In this document: piece after piece, positions 42,633 to 51,253 of the stretch
How the letters are laid out: each line of letters begins with the position of its first letter
How positions within the stretch are numbered: position 1 is the first letter of the stretch
Origin: Bizionia sp. M204
GTDB taxonomy: Bacteria; Bacteroidota; Bacteroidia; Flavobacteriales; Flavobacteriaceae
Length of the DNA stretch: 64,000 bases
NCBI RefSeq assembly: GCF_023205095.1
Contig: NZ_CP046242.1
Location: 857,001-921,000, forward strand
Direction: 5' to 3'
Translations under genes and position numbers: made by a program
Notes under the pieces: model-generated
What the model was told of the DNA's origin: nothing
The model's database searches: none
What the model saw: the letters and a program-made list of their open reading frames with translations, nothing else

Positions 42633-45386
42633 TTATAGTCGTTGGTCAGGCTGGCGTCGTTTATCATATTTAATATCTTTCAGGATATTGGATTTAATCC
42701 CAATAAAGAAATACCACGAACTTCTAGTACTAAAAGGAACCCAGCTAAAATTCATGCGCCAACTTAATAAATCGCGCTCAAAACGTAATTGGGTGTAAGT
42801 AAAACCATTGTTTTTAAAATCATAACCCGATGAAGCTCCAAAAGTCCATTGGGGCGCAATTTCTACATCACCAGAAAACATGAGTGAATGTGATGATATT
42901 TCATTCTCTCTTCGTGTATTCGTGTAGTTTGCAGCATAAGCTAACCTTATATTCCACGGAATTTTATTGGTATATAACTTGCTAGGGGTTCGTTCCTTAT
43001 CATCATCGTCTTTGTCATAATAGCTCTGGTCTGAAAAATCTTGTGCTCGACCAAATAAATCATCGGCACGACCACCACTACGCAAATTTTCTGCTGTACT
43101 TCGGTCGTTTTCTGTGCCATCAAAATCATTACTAGAAATGGAGTAACTCATGGTGATATTGGCACTTGTTAATCGAAATAAACTGCCACCATTATCAATA
43201 TTAAACTTATCAATTTTGGAGTTGTTATTATCTAAAGCATACGGATCCAACGTGGCCCCAAAGTTTATAGACATTTTATTGTTTAATATCTGTGTACCTC
43301 CAGACATTCTTAATGGACTCCAGTTTAATGAATCTCCCGCCAAATTATAAGCTGTTGAAAAATTCAGGTTGTCAAGGAGCTTTATTTTTTTACCTTCGGT
43401 TGCTGTGGAATCACGATTTCGTACTTTGGCTTCTATATTGTTGGATAAGCTCATGCCAATAGAGCTTGAATAGCGGTTATTTGGAATACCAAAAATACCA
43501 CCTTCAAAACGCGTATATTCCTCTTCTGTAACGGTTAAACCATCTGCACTTACCACCTCATAAGTTTGATAATAATTACTGAAAGACGGATTAATATTGT
43601 AGCTCACGGATGGTCGCATAACATGTCTGATCTGTTGAATTTTAGGGTCTTTGCCTGCTTTTCTAAAATCGAACATTCCATATAATGTAGTTCCTAGACT
43701 GGTATTAAAATTGTATGTACGGAATGCATCAAAACCTTTTTCAGATTCAGTTACTACTTTCTTTTCATCGGGATCATAATACTTATTAACCGTTTCAAAA
43801 ACCCAAGTCTCGTCATAAGAGGTACTAGCACTTAAGCTTAAATATTTGAAAACTTTAAAGTTTGTAGTTAAAGGAATGGTATGCTTAACACCATTTTCCG
43901 CACTATCCCACATTTCTTTTTTAAAAAATAGAGAATCCGTAGTTTGAATTCTGTTCTCGGCACGTACATTATACTGAAAATTAACATTCTGAATAATACC
44001 TTTCTTAATTCCTTCTTTCGGTGCAAAAGGGAAAATTCGACTTACACTAGCTTGAACAGTAGGTAATGTCATATTAATGACTTCAGTATTTGTGTTTTGC
44101 GAATGGGTAGCAGTAGCACTTAAATTAACTTGGGGTTCACCTTGAAAGGTTTTGGAATAGGATACAGATGATGCTAATGTATTATTTAAAAAACTAGGAG
44201 CATTAACCTGATTTATAGATGTTTGGTAATATTTACTACTTCCTAAATTGACGGATGCTGAAAACCGTGAGTTTGGATTGGCCTTTTGGTCCTGTGCATG
44301 GGACCAACGAATATTATAAATATTGGATTTTCCATAGTCCGGAAAACCACGTTCACTATTAATGAGGTTTTCATACCGAAATCCCAAGTTACCACGAAAT
44401 TTATACCTGCTGGCATAAGCACTTTCCATTCGTAAACCATAACTACCGTTTGTGTAATAGTCACCGAGGACAGCCAAATCAAAATAATCACTTAACGCAA
44501 AATAATAACCACCATTCTGAATAAAATACCCACGATTACTTTCTTCTCCAAAAGTAGGAATAATAACACCTGATGTTTGCTTATTTGTTAAAGGAAAAAA
44601 ACCAAATGGTAAACCTAAAGGTGTTGGTACATCGGCTATTACCATATTAGTAACTCCTACCACAATTTTTTCGCCAGGTACAATTTTTATTTTACTCGCT
44701 TGAAAATAGTACTCTGGGTTTTCAATATCTTTTGCTGTTGTAAAACGACCTTTATAGAGAAATATAACAGAATCGTTTACTTTTTTGGTAATAGGCGCAA
44801 ATATTTTAATATCGCCTTGTTGGGTATTGGAATTATAAATTAAAGCCTTTTCTGTAACCGTATTAAATTTTATAGAATCGGGTTTCACCTCATTTTCTGC
44901 TTGTTTAAAAATAGGCGCTTGCGTGTATAACCCTGTGGAATCTATAATTCCTTTTGCAAAAACTGTATTGGTATTATAATCAATAACAATAATTCCAGCC
45001 TTAAGTTCCATGTCTTCATAATACACTTCGGCTTCATTGTACATGTACAATTTTTGTTCCTTATTATTAAAGGATGTATAATCTGTAGCTCTGTATTTTA
45101 TGGGGCCCGTAAGCAACTCTTGCTTAGGCTTTACCGTATCATTAAGCGTGGAGTCTTGTCCTTTTTCAGAGGTTATTGGTTTTAAAGCATCACCAACACT
45201 CACATTTAAGCTATCGTTATCGGTGCTTGATTCTACCTGTATTCCCGATTTTGGCAAATCTTGAGCAAAGCCAAACGTGTTGATAAACACTGTAAAACTT
45301 AGGGCAAAAAGTATGTGAAAGTTGTTTGTACGCAACGCTTTTAAATGTATTTTTGTAAAAGTATGGCTCGGTTTTTGAATTGCCAA
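42633..45386 (-). CDS. lptD: LptD-like outer-membrane LPS assembly protein
   Basis: LptD inserts lipopolysaccharide into the outer leaflet. After a signal peptide ending FGFAQ at about residue 42, the N-terminal beta-jellyroll (OstA-type) covers about 95-220, with DMELKAGIIVIDYNTNTVFA and KIKIVPGEKIVVG. The rest is a large beta-barrel, beginning PLGLPFGFFPLTNKQTSGV and rich in aromatic strands. The start may be TTG at 45386 or a TTG 17 codons later at 45335, the latter giving a cleaner signal peptide (MRTNNFHILFALSFT). A TAATTTTG promoter motif overlaps the upstream choice, which favours the later one. At 917 aa it is usual for Bacteroidota. It is followed by RidA. Confidence 0.88.
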   Translation of the reverse strand: MAIQKPSHTFTKIHLKALRTNNFHILFALSFTVFINTFGFAQDLPKSGIQVESSTDNDSLNVSVGDALKPITSEKGQDSTLNDTVKPKQELLTGPIKYRATDYTSFNNKEQKLYMYNEAEVYYEDMELKAGIIVIDYNTNTVFAKGIIDSTGLYTQAPIFKQAENEVKPDSIKFNTVTEKALIYNSNTQQGDIKIFAPITKKVNDSVIFLYKGRFTTAKDIENPEYYFQASKIKIVPGEKIVVGVTNMVIADVPTPLGLPFGFFPLTNKQTSGVIIPTFGEESNRGYFIQNGGYYFALSDYFDLAVLGDYYTNGSYGLRMESAYASRYKFRGNLGFRYENLINSERGFPDYGKSNIYNIRWSHAQDQKANPNSRFSASVNLGSSKYYQTSINQVNAPSFLNNTLASSVSYSKTFQGEPQVNLSATATHSQNTNTEVINMTLPTVQASVSRIFPFAPKEGIKKGIIQNVNFQYNVRAENRIQTTDSLFFKKEMWDSAENGVKHTIPLTTNFKVFKYLSLSASTSYDETWVFETVNKYYDPDEKKVVTESEKGFDAFRTYNFNTSLGTTLYGMFDFRKAGKDPKIQQIRHVMRPSVSYNINPSFSNYYQTYEVVSADGLTVTEEEYTRFEGGIFGIPNNRYSSSIGMSLSNNIEAKVRNRDSTATEGKKIKLLDNLNFSTAYNLAGDSLNWSPLRMSGGTQILNNKMSINFGATLDPYALDNNNSKIDKFNIDNGGSLFRLTSANITMSYSISSNDFDGTENDRSTAENLRSGGRADDLFGRAQDFSDQSYYDKDDDDKERTPSKLYTNKIPWNIRLAYAANYTNTRRENEISSHSLMFSGDVEIAPQWTFGASSGYDFKNNGFTYTQLRFERDLLSWRMNFSWVPFSTRSSWYFFIGIKSNILKDIKYDKRRQPDQRL

Positions 45387-45391
45387 AATTA
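45384..45391 (-). promoter_or_regulatory. Putative -7 element of the lptD-like gene
   Basis: On the minus strand TAATTTTG matches TAnnTTTG and overlaps the TTG at 45386. If used, translation would have to start further downstream, for example at TTG 45335. Confidence 0.3.
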
Positions 45392-45472
45392 CATATATTT
45401 TTTGTGATTAAATTAATATATCCAAAAATTCCAAAATTAAAATAAACTATTAAAAAAGTTGTTATATCCTAT

Positions 45473-46600
45473 ATGAAAACGAATACCTATATATCTTTCT
45501 TATTATTTACATTGCTTTTAACAGTTTCTTCTGTTAATTCCGTCTTTTCGCAAAGCAAGTCCGATAAATTTGTAGTTGTCTTGGATGCTGGTCACGGTGG
45601 TCATGATCCCGGTAATTTAGGGAATGGTTACAAGGAAAAAAATATTGCTTTAAATATTGTTTTGGAAGTAGGTAAGGAATTAGAAAAAAATAAAGATATT
45701 GAAGTTATCTACACGCGAAAAACAGATGTCTTCCTGAAATTACGTGAACGTGCTGCCATAGCAAATAAAGCCGATGCCGATTTATTTGTGTCTGTTCATT
45801 GCAATGCTTTTACAAATAGTGCTCATGGAACGGAAACTTTTGTGTTGGGTTTACATGCCAATGAACAAAATTTTAATATTGCTAAAAAAGAAAATGAAGT
45901 TATTTTCTTGGAGGATGATTATGAGAAGCATTATGAAGGTTTCGACCCTAATTCACCAGAATCTTTAATAGGGTTAACACTTATGCAGGAGGAGTTTTTG
46001 GATCAAAGCATACAATTGGCGAGTTATATTGAAACTAATTTCACAGGAAAACTCAACCGAAAAAGTCGTGGTGTTAAACAAGCAGGATTTTGGGTATTGC
46101 ATAATACGTATATGCCAAGTGTATTAATTGAAACGGGGTTTTTAACTTATAAACCAGAAGGTGCTTATCTCAATTCAGGTAAAGGACAACATGAAATGTC
46201 TATGGCTATAAAAGACGCCATTCTGCATTATAAAAACAATTTAGACAGTAATGTTGGCGATTCTTTTCAACCGGAAATATTGAATGAATCTATTGCAAAT
46301 GCAATTAAAACAACAGAGATACCTGATGTTTACGAAGGCATAACATTTAAAATTCAAATTGCTGCAAGCTCGCGTAATATTGTGACTAAACCTTATAATT
46401 TTAAAGGGTTGGATCCCATATCGAAAGAACAAATAGGCAATCTTTATAAATATTATTTTGGTGATACGTCAGATTATAATGTGGCTAAGCGGTATAAAAA
46501 TGAAGCGGATGCCAAGGGTTATAATGGCTGTTTTATTGTGGCTTTTAAAAACGGAGAACTCATACCTTTAGCAAATGTGCTAAAAACATCTTCTAATTAA
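45473..46600 (+). CDS. N-acetylmuramoyl-L-alanine amidase (Amidase_3) with C-terminal domain
   Basis: The protein has a signal peptide (MKTNTYISFLLFTLLLTVSS). The zinc amidase domain covers about 30-255: VVLDAGHGGHDPGNLG gives the first His ligand, YKEKNIALNIV the Glu, FVSVHCNAF the second His and VLIETGFLT the catalytic Glu. It cleaves the bond between MurNAc and L-alanine in peptidoglycan. The C-terminal 100 residues (VYEGITFKIQIAASSRNIVT to CFIVAFKNGELIPL) look like a SPOR-type domain that binds denuded glycan strands at the septum. It diverges from the LptD-like gene and precedes the MCE gene by 55 bases. Confidence 0.92.
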   Translation: MKTNTYISFLLFTLLLTVSSVNSVFSQSKSDKFVVVLDAGHGGHDPGNLGNGYKEKNIALNIVLEVGKELEKNKDIEVIYTRKTDVFLKLRERAAIANKADADLFVSVHCNAFTNSAHGTETFVLGLHANEQNFNIAKKENEVIFLEDDYEKHYEGFDPNSPESLIGLTLMQEEFLDQSIQLASYIETNFTGKLNRKSRGVKQAGFWVLHNTYMPSVLIETGFLTYKPEGAYLNSGKGQHEMSMAIKDAILHYKNNLDSNVGDSFQPEILNESIANAIKTTEIPDVYEGITFKIQIAASSRNIVTKPYNFKGLDPISKEQIGNLYKYYFGDTSDYNVAKRYKNEADAKGYNGCFIVAFKNGELIPLANVLKTSSN

Positions 46601-46655
46601 GTACATTCTTTATTAATTTATTTCTAATTTTGTTTAATAACCAAATATCATCAAT

Positions 46656-47603
46656 TTGAAACTATCTAAAGAAGTTAAAACTGCCATATTAGTCCTATCA
46701 GGAATCGTTTTTCTAATTTTTGGAATTAATTTCCTTCAGGGCAAAAACCTTTTGGATGGCGCTAATACCTACTATACAGAATTTGATTATAATGCGCTAG
46801 CATCATCTTCTCCCGTTACAATAAAAGGAAATTCGGTTGGTCAAATTAAAGAAATTAAATACGTTCCAGAAACCGCTAAAACCCGTGTTACTTTTACGGT
46901 TGATAATGATTTGAAACTTTCTAAAAATAGTAAAATCCGCTTGTATTCATCAGGTTTATTAGGCGATAATGCTATTGCAATTGTGGACCCTAATGACGGC
47001 GAAATTGCAGAAGATGGCACGACCTTCCCATCTGAAGTGGAAATGGGATTGGTCCAACAATTAACTGGTAATTTTTCAGATATAAGTCAAGATTTAGGTA
47101 CAACTTTAAAATCGGCAGACACCTTGCTCATCGGTGTTAATGATATTTTAAGAGATGATTCGGAAAAAGGATTAAGAAATGCTATTGCGGAATTAAATGA
47201 AACTATTAAATCGTTTAATATGCTATCTAATTCCGTAACGGCTTTGGTGCAAAAAAACGATGAAAATTTATCGGCAGTAATAAAAAACTTCGATTCCATA
47301 AGTGGAAATCTAGCAACTTTTACAGATGGCTTAAAAGAAGTGGATCTTTCAACAACCCTTGCTAATTTAGATAACACTTTAGCAAACGTGAACGCTTTGT
47401 TGTCTGATGTGGAACAAGGAAAAGGTACAATGGGGAAATTACTTAAGGATGATAAACTTTACAATAACTTGGAAATAGCGTCTCTACAGTTAAGAGAACT
47501 GTTGCAGGATGTTAAACTTAATCCAAAACGTTACGTTAATGTATCTGTATTTGGAGGAAAAAATAAAGACGATTACGAAAAGCCTGAAAGTCCAAGAGAA
47601 TAA
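46656..47603 (+). CDS. MlaD/MCE family lipid-transport protein
   Basis: The start is TTG at 46656, giving MKLSKEVKTAILVLSGIVFL, with a single membrane anchor at residues 10-26. An MCE domain follows at about 37-115 (YNALASSSPVTIKGNSVGQI, LRLYSSGLLGDNAI-like sequence). The C-terminal part is helical, with repeated asparagine/leucine heptads (SNSVTALVQKNDENLSAV, LANLDNTLANVNALLSDV). MCE proteins bind phospholipids and form periplasmic tunnels, usually with MlaE/MlaF partners. Those partners are not in this window. Length of 315 aa is common for the family. Confidence 0.88.
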   Translation: MKLSKEVKTAILVLSGIVFLIFGINFLQGKNLLDGANTYYTEFDYNALASSSPVTIKGNSVGQIKEIKYVPETAKTRVTFTVDNDLKLSKNSKIRLYSSGLLGDNAIAIVDPNDGEIAEDGTTFPSEVEMGLVQQLTGNFSDISQDLGTTLKSADTLLIGVNDILRDDSEKGLRNAIAELNETIKSFNMLSNSVTALVQKNDENLSAVIKNFDSISGNLATFTDGLKEVDLSTTLANLDNTLANVNALLSDVEQGKGTMGKLLKDDKLYNNLEIASLQLRELLQDVKLNPKRYVNVSVFGGKNKDDYEKPESPRE

Positions 47604-47615
47604 ACCAAACCAACC

Positions 47616-48929
47616 ATGAATTATATTCCAAACATACTGTTTGCCATTGCCTTAATTATTGGTATTGGCTATTTTGCTAAAAATGTCAAAAAACTACTTC
47701 GTAACATTAAACTAGGCCAAGATGTGGACGTGAGTGATAATACATCACAACGTTGGAAAAACATGATTAATATTGCTTTAGGCCAAAGTAAAATGGTGAA
47801 ACGCCCCGTTTCTGGATTTCTCCATGTTATTGTTTATGTGGGTTTCATTATAATTAATATTGAAGTCTTGGAAATTATTATTGATGGTCTTTTTGGTTCA
47901 CACAGAATTTTTTCTGAAATATTACCGACATCGGTGTATGGCTTCCTTATTGGATCTTTTGAAATATTAGCGGCTTTAGTATTTGTTTCTGTTATTATCT
48001 TTTGGTTGCGTAGAAATGTGATTAAAATTCAGCGTTTTTGGAAAGCGGAAATGACAGGTTGGCCAAAAAATGATGGTAATATTATTTTATATATTGAAAT
48101 GGTGTTAATGGCATTATTCCTGGTAATGAACGCAACAGATCTTAAATTCCAAAGTATGGAATCGGGAAATATTATTAGCCAATTTATTGCTCCACTATTT
48201 AACGGATTACCAGAGGCAACGATTCACGCAATTGAACGCGCAGCTTGGTGGTTGCATATTTTAGGGATTTTAGGGTTCCTTAATTATTTATATTTTTCAA
48301 AACATTTACACATTCTATTAGCATTTCCTAACACTTATTATGGTAAGGTGAAGCCAAAAGGGCAGCTTGATAATTTAGAAGCTGTTACTAAAGAGGTTAA
48401 AATGATGATGGATCCCGATGCCGATCCGTATGCTGCACCAGCTGAAGAAGATGAAAATGAGGTGCCTGCAAAATTTGGTGCTAGTGATGTACAGGATTTA
48501 AATTGGGTACAATTATTAAATGCCTACACCTGTACAGAATGTGGACGTTGTACTAGTGAATGTCCTGCAAATTTAACAGGCAAGAAACTATCGCCTCGTA
48601 AAATTATGATGGATACGCGAGATAGACTGGAAGAAGTAGGTAAAAATATAGATGCTAATAAAGGTGTTTTTCAAGATGATGGAAAACAATTATTAGACAA
48701 TTATATTACGCGTGAAGAATTATGGGCTTGTACTTCCTGTAATGCCTGTGTGGAAGCCTGTCCGGTAAGTATTGATCCACTATCTATTATTATGGATATG
48801 CGTCGTTATTTGGTAATGGAAGAAAGTGCAGCCCCAATGGAATTAAATAATATGATGACAAATATAGAAAATAACGCGGCACCTTGGCCTTATAACCAAA
48901 TGGATCGCTTAAACTGGAAAAACGAATAG
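47616..48929 (+). CDS. Membrane-bound (Fe-S)-binding oxidoreductase, NarI/HdrE-like helices fused to a 2[4Fe-4S] ferredoxin domain
   Basis: There are five hydrophobic segments in the first 250 residues. His residues lie in GFLHVIVYVG and WWLHILGILGFLNYLYFSKH, followed by LHILLAFPN, suggesting b-type haem ligands as in NarI or HdrE. The C-terminal part holds two cysteine clusters, CTECGRCTSECP near 306 and CTSCNACVEACP near 372, each typical of 4Fe-4S clusters. The protein could pass electrons between quinol and a soluble Fe-S partner. The CCG-type protein at 49791 is the likely partner, as in HdrCB/DsrMK systems. The electron donor or acceptor is unknown. It starts 12 bases after the MCE gene. 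Confidence 0.85.
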   Translation: MNYIPNILFAIALIIGIGYFAKNVKKLLRNIKLGQDVDVSDNTSQRWKNMINIALGQSKMVKRPVSGFLHVIVYVGFIIINIEVLEIIIDGLFGSHRIFSEILPTSVYGFLIGSFEILAALVFVSVIIFWLRRNVIKIQRFWKAEMTGWPKNDGNIILYIEMVLMALFLVMNATDLKFQSMESGNIISQFIAPLFNGLPEATIHAIERAAWWLHILGILGFLNYLYFSKHLHILLAFPNTYYGKVKPKGQLDNLEAVTKEVKMMMDPDADPYAAPAEEDENEVPAKFGASDVQDLNWVQLLNAYTCTECGRCTSECPANLTGKKLSPRKIMMDTRDRLEEVGKNIDANKGVFQDDGKQLLDNYITREELWACTSCNACVEACPVSIDPLSIIMDMRRYLVMEESAAPMELNNMMTNIENNAAPWPYNQMDRLNWKNE

Positions 48930-48953
48930 CCCTTATTTTAAAATTGAAGTATC

Positions 48954-49322
48954 ATTAAAAATAACCTGATAACATATTGCCTTTTAGTTTGTGTATTTTT
49001 TATTGGAATCAATAGTATGCACGCACAAGGTTATGCTAAGGATTCTTTACAAATAAAAGTTTATACGGAAATCACGTATCAAAATAGGGAAGCAGCGGAT
49101 ATTAAATTAACCACGGTTTTTTGCGATTATTGTTCTGAAAAACAAACAACTAATATTGGAAACGAAGCCTTAAATCGCGCCTATAATGAACGCTACAATC
49201 CAGATAATATTTTGGAAAACGGCATTAAGAAACTCGCTATAATTATCCGAATCTCTAAAGATGATTTTTTAGAAATGAATAAGGAAACCGAAAATGATAG
49301 CCTTCAAAAAAATAGTGAATAA
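48954..49322 (+). CDS. Secreted small protein of unknown function (non-ATG start likely)
   Basis: The first ATG in frame is at 49017, giving only 101 aa beginning MHAQGYAKDS. But the frame is open further upstream and encodes KNNLITYCLLVCVFFIGINS directly before MHAQ. This is a good signal peptide ending at the cleavage-type sequence HAQ. The only start codon that fits is ATT at 48954 (ATT AAA AAT AAC), or CTG at 48963. I chose the ATT. The mature protein is short with a VFCDYCSEKQ cysteine pair, and I do not recognise a family. It lies 25 bases after the Fe-S protein gene, so it is likely part of that unit. Confidence 0.55.
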   Translation: MKNNLITYCLLVCVFFIGINSMHAQGYAKDSLQIKVYTEITYQNREAADIKLTTVFCDYCSEKQTTNIGNEALNRAYNERYNPDNILENGIKKLAIIIRISKDDFLEMNKETENDSLQKNSE

Positions 49323-49334
49323 AGCAGGAATAGC

Positions 49335-49781
49335 ATGAAAAGAGAAGACGCAGATAAATTATTGCATGAAAAGGTTGAAGCAGGCGAAAAAGTAAGTCCT
49401 ATTTTACCGGAAGGCGTAAAAAATTATTTAATAGATATTGATGGTACCATTACAGAAGATGTGCCAAATGAAGAACCTGAACGCATGGGAACATGTGAAC
49501 CCTATCCAGATGCGTTAATAACCTGCAATAAATGGTATGACGAAGGTCATTTAATTTGTTTCTTCACTTCCAGAACTGAAGACCACCGGGATGTTACTGA
49601 AAAATGGCTACATAAACATGGATTTAAATTCCATAGCCTATTAATGGGCAAACCAAGAGGCGGCAATTATCACTGGATAGATAACCATTTGGTAAAGGCC
49701 ACGCAATACAAAGGGAAATTTACAGATTTAGTCGATAAAAAAGTCACCATCCAAGTTTTTGATGATGGTCAACATGAATAA
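49335..49781 (+). CDS. HAD-like phosphatase domain protein, 148 aa
   Basis: The HAD nucleophile motif appears as YLIDIDGTITEDVPNEEPE, starting near residue 31. A later CFFTSRTEDHRDVTEKWL carries the motif II Ser/Thr and a basic residue, and LLMGKPRGGNYHWIDN the lysine. These fit small HAD enzymes that dephosphorylate sugar or lipid phosphates; members of this group are often labelled phosphoheptose-related, but the substrate is not known. The protein is soluble, with no signal peptide. It sits between the small secreted protein (12 bases) and the CCG-type Fe-S protein (9 bases) in a tight operon. Confidence 0.75.
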   Translation: MKREDADKLLHEKVEAGEKVSPILPEGVKNYLIDIDGTITEDVPNEEPERMGTCEPYPDALITCNKWYDEGHLICFFTSRTEDHRDVTEKWLHKHGFKFHSLLMGKPRGGNYHWIDNHLVKATQYKGKFTDLVDKKVTIQVFDDGQHE

Positions 49782-49790
49782 GAATTTATT

Positions 49791-50582
49791 ATGAGCGAAC
49801 AACTAAAAGTGCCAACTATGGCAGAATATATGGCAGCAGGCAAACAACCAGAAGTATTGTTTTGGGTTGGTTGCGCTGGAAGTTTTGACGATAGAGCCAA
49901 GAAAATAACTAAAGCTTTTGTCCGAATTTTAAATAAAGCAAATGTCGATTTTGCTGTTCTGGGAACCGAAGAAAGTTGTACTGGCGATCCAGCAAAACGT
50001 AGTGGAAACGAATTTCTATTTCAAATGCAAGCCGTTACTAATATAGAAGTAATGAATGCTTACGAAATCAAGAAAATTGTAACCACTTGTCCGCATTGTT
50101 TCAATACCATGAAAAATGAGTATCCAGAACTTGGAGGGCAATATGACGTTATGCACCATACTCAATTTTTAAAATCCTTATTAGAAGATGGACGTTTAAC
50201 TATTGAAGGTGGCCAATTTAAAGGCAAACGAATTACGTTCCATGACCCTTGCTTTCTAGGTCGCGCTAATGGTGTTTATGAAGCACCACGTGATCTAATT
50301 CGTAAATTGGATGCTGAATTAGTAGAAATGAAAAGCTGTAAAAGTCGTGGATTATGCTGTGGAGCAGGAGGTGCGCAAATGTTTAAAGATGCTGAAAAAG
50401 GCGATAAAGAAATAAACGTAGAACGTACAGAACAAGCCATGGAAACCAAACCTGAAATTATTGCTGCGGGTTGTCCATTTTGTAATACGATGATGACCGA
50501 TGGTGTTAAAGCCAAAGACCAAGAAGCTAATATTGAAGTTATGGATATTGCGGAACTAATTGCTAACGCTGAAGATTTATAG
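49791..50582 (+). CDS. CCG-domain (Fe-S)-binding protein (HdrB/GlpC-like)
   Basis: This soluble protein has two CCG-type cysteine regions. The first includes TTCPHCFNTMKNEYPELGG near residue 99. The second has RGLCCGAGGAQMF near 188, plus GCPFCNTMMTDGVKA. CCG domains bind unusual 4Fe-4S clusters in heterodisulfide-reductase subunit B, lactate oxidase and glycerol-3-phosphate dehydrogenase subunits. Together with the membrane Fe-S protein at 47616 it probably forms an electron-transfer complex. No FAD-containing dehydrogenase is adjacent. The next gene starts just 4 bases after the stop. Confidence 0.87.
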   Translation: MSEQLKVPTMAEYMAAGKQPEVLFWVGCAGSFDDRAKKITKAFVRILNKANVDFAVLGTEESCTGDPAKRSGNEFLFQMQAVTNIEVMNAYEIKKIVTTCPHCFNTMKNEYPELGGQYDVMHHTQFLKSLLEDGRLTIEGGQFKGKRITFHDPCFLGRANGVYEAPRDLIRKLDAELVEMKSCKSRGLCCGAGGAQMFKDAEKGDKEINVERTEQAMETKPEIIAAGCPFCNTMMTDGVKAKDQEANIEVMDIAELIANAEDL

Positions 50583-50586
50583 AATT

Positions 50587-50802
50587 ATGAGCTTTTTTGA
50601 AAAAAATAAAACTTATATAAAATTAGGTGTTATTTCTGGAATCATGTTTGCCCTTGTCATGGTGACATTCGATTATTTTATGGGACGCGAATTTTCAATA
50701 TTAAAATTTGCATTACACTTTGTCCTATTTGGCTGTTTTAACGCCTATATGGCGTACCGAAAGGTGCAAAAAGAGGAACAGAAACGCAATAAGGATCAGT
50801 AG
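50587..50802 (+). CDS. Tiny membrane protein, 71 aa (member of a local paralogous set)
   Basis: The ATG at 50587 (MSFFEKNKTY) is preferred over an upstream in-frame start that overlaps the Fe-S gene. Two hydrophobic segments follow: KLGVISGIMFALVMVTFDYF and FALHFVLFGCFNAYMAY. The protein at 51038 shares the pattern (GLISGG, FALGMAAFDYL, FFFFGLI), so the two look like duplicates. No known family is recognised. The gene overlaps the next one by one base. Confidence 0.6.
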   Translation: MSFFEKNKTYIKLGVISGIMFALVMVTFDYFMGREFSILKFALHFVLFGCFNAYMAYRKVQKEEQKRNKDQ

Positions 50803-50984
50803 TGAAAAAAGCAAACTACATTTCTGCCGTAATAGCAGCATTGGCAGTTGCTGGTTCTATTTATGCTTATGATTATTATGTTGATGATGTAGCCCACTTT
50901 GTAAAATATATTTATCAATTTGTGTTTTTTGGTATTGGCGTTTTGGTTCTTGATTTCGTACGTCTTCGTAACCGGAAAAAATAA
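50802..50984 (+). CDS. Tiny membrane protein, 60 aa, with GTG start
   Basis: GTG at 50802 overlaps the stop codon of the previous gene by one base. The protein (MKKANYISAVIAALAVAGSI...) has two hydrophobic stretches, at about 8-25 and 35-53, and a basic end (RLRNRKK). It resembles the flanking small membrane proteins in size and layout but shows little direct sequence similarity. The coding status rests on the tight overlap, the codon pattern and the operon context. Confidence 0.5.
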   Translation: MKKANYISAVIAALAVAGSIYAYDYYVDDVAHFVKYIYQFVFFGIGVLVLDFVRLRNRKK

Positions 50985-51037
50985 ATTTCATGGAATTGAA
51001 AACCGAGAGGTGTTTTGCAGAATCAAAATAACAAACC

Positions 51038-51253
51038 ATGATTATTATGAAAATTAATTCAAAAAATATAAAAAAAGGGTTAATTTCAGGTGGAATCCAA
51101 GGTTTTATATTTGCCCTGGGCATGGCTGCTTTCGATTATCTAGATAAGGAACCCTTCAATTTAAATCAATTTTTGTTCTATTTTTTCTTTTTTGGATTAA
51201 TAATGGGACTTACAACAGTTTTTAGTAATACTAAAAAAAATAAAAAATGCTAG
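51038..51253 (+). CDS. Tiny membrane protein, 71 aa (paralogue of 50587)
   Basis: The ATG at 51038 (MIIMKINSKN) or the ATG at 51047 may be used. Two hydrophobic segments, GGIQGFIFALGMAAFDYL and FYFFFFGLIMGLTTVF, match the gene at 50587 in spacing and composition. The reading frame overlaps the next gene by 7 bases, which suggests coupled translation. Confidence 0.55.
   Translation: MIIMKINSKNIKKGLISGGIQGFIFALGMAAFDYLDKEPFNLNQFLFYFFFFGLIMGLTTVFSNTKKNKKC

Noticed and set aside
42541-42798. Open frame on the plus strand across the ridA-lptD junction
   Set aside because: It overlaps two well-supported minus-strand genes, has a biased composition and no recognisable domain.
50857-51123. Minus-strand open frame over the tiny membrane genes
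   Set aside because: It runs antisense to the operon, lacks domain features and has an unlikely composition. The plus-strand genes fit by overlap and spacing.
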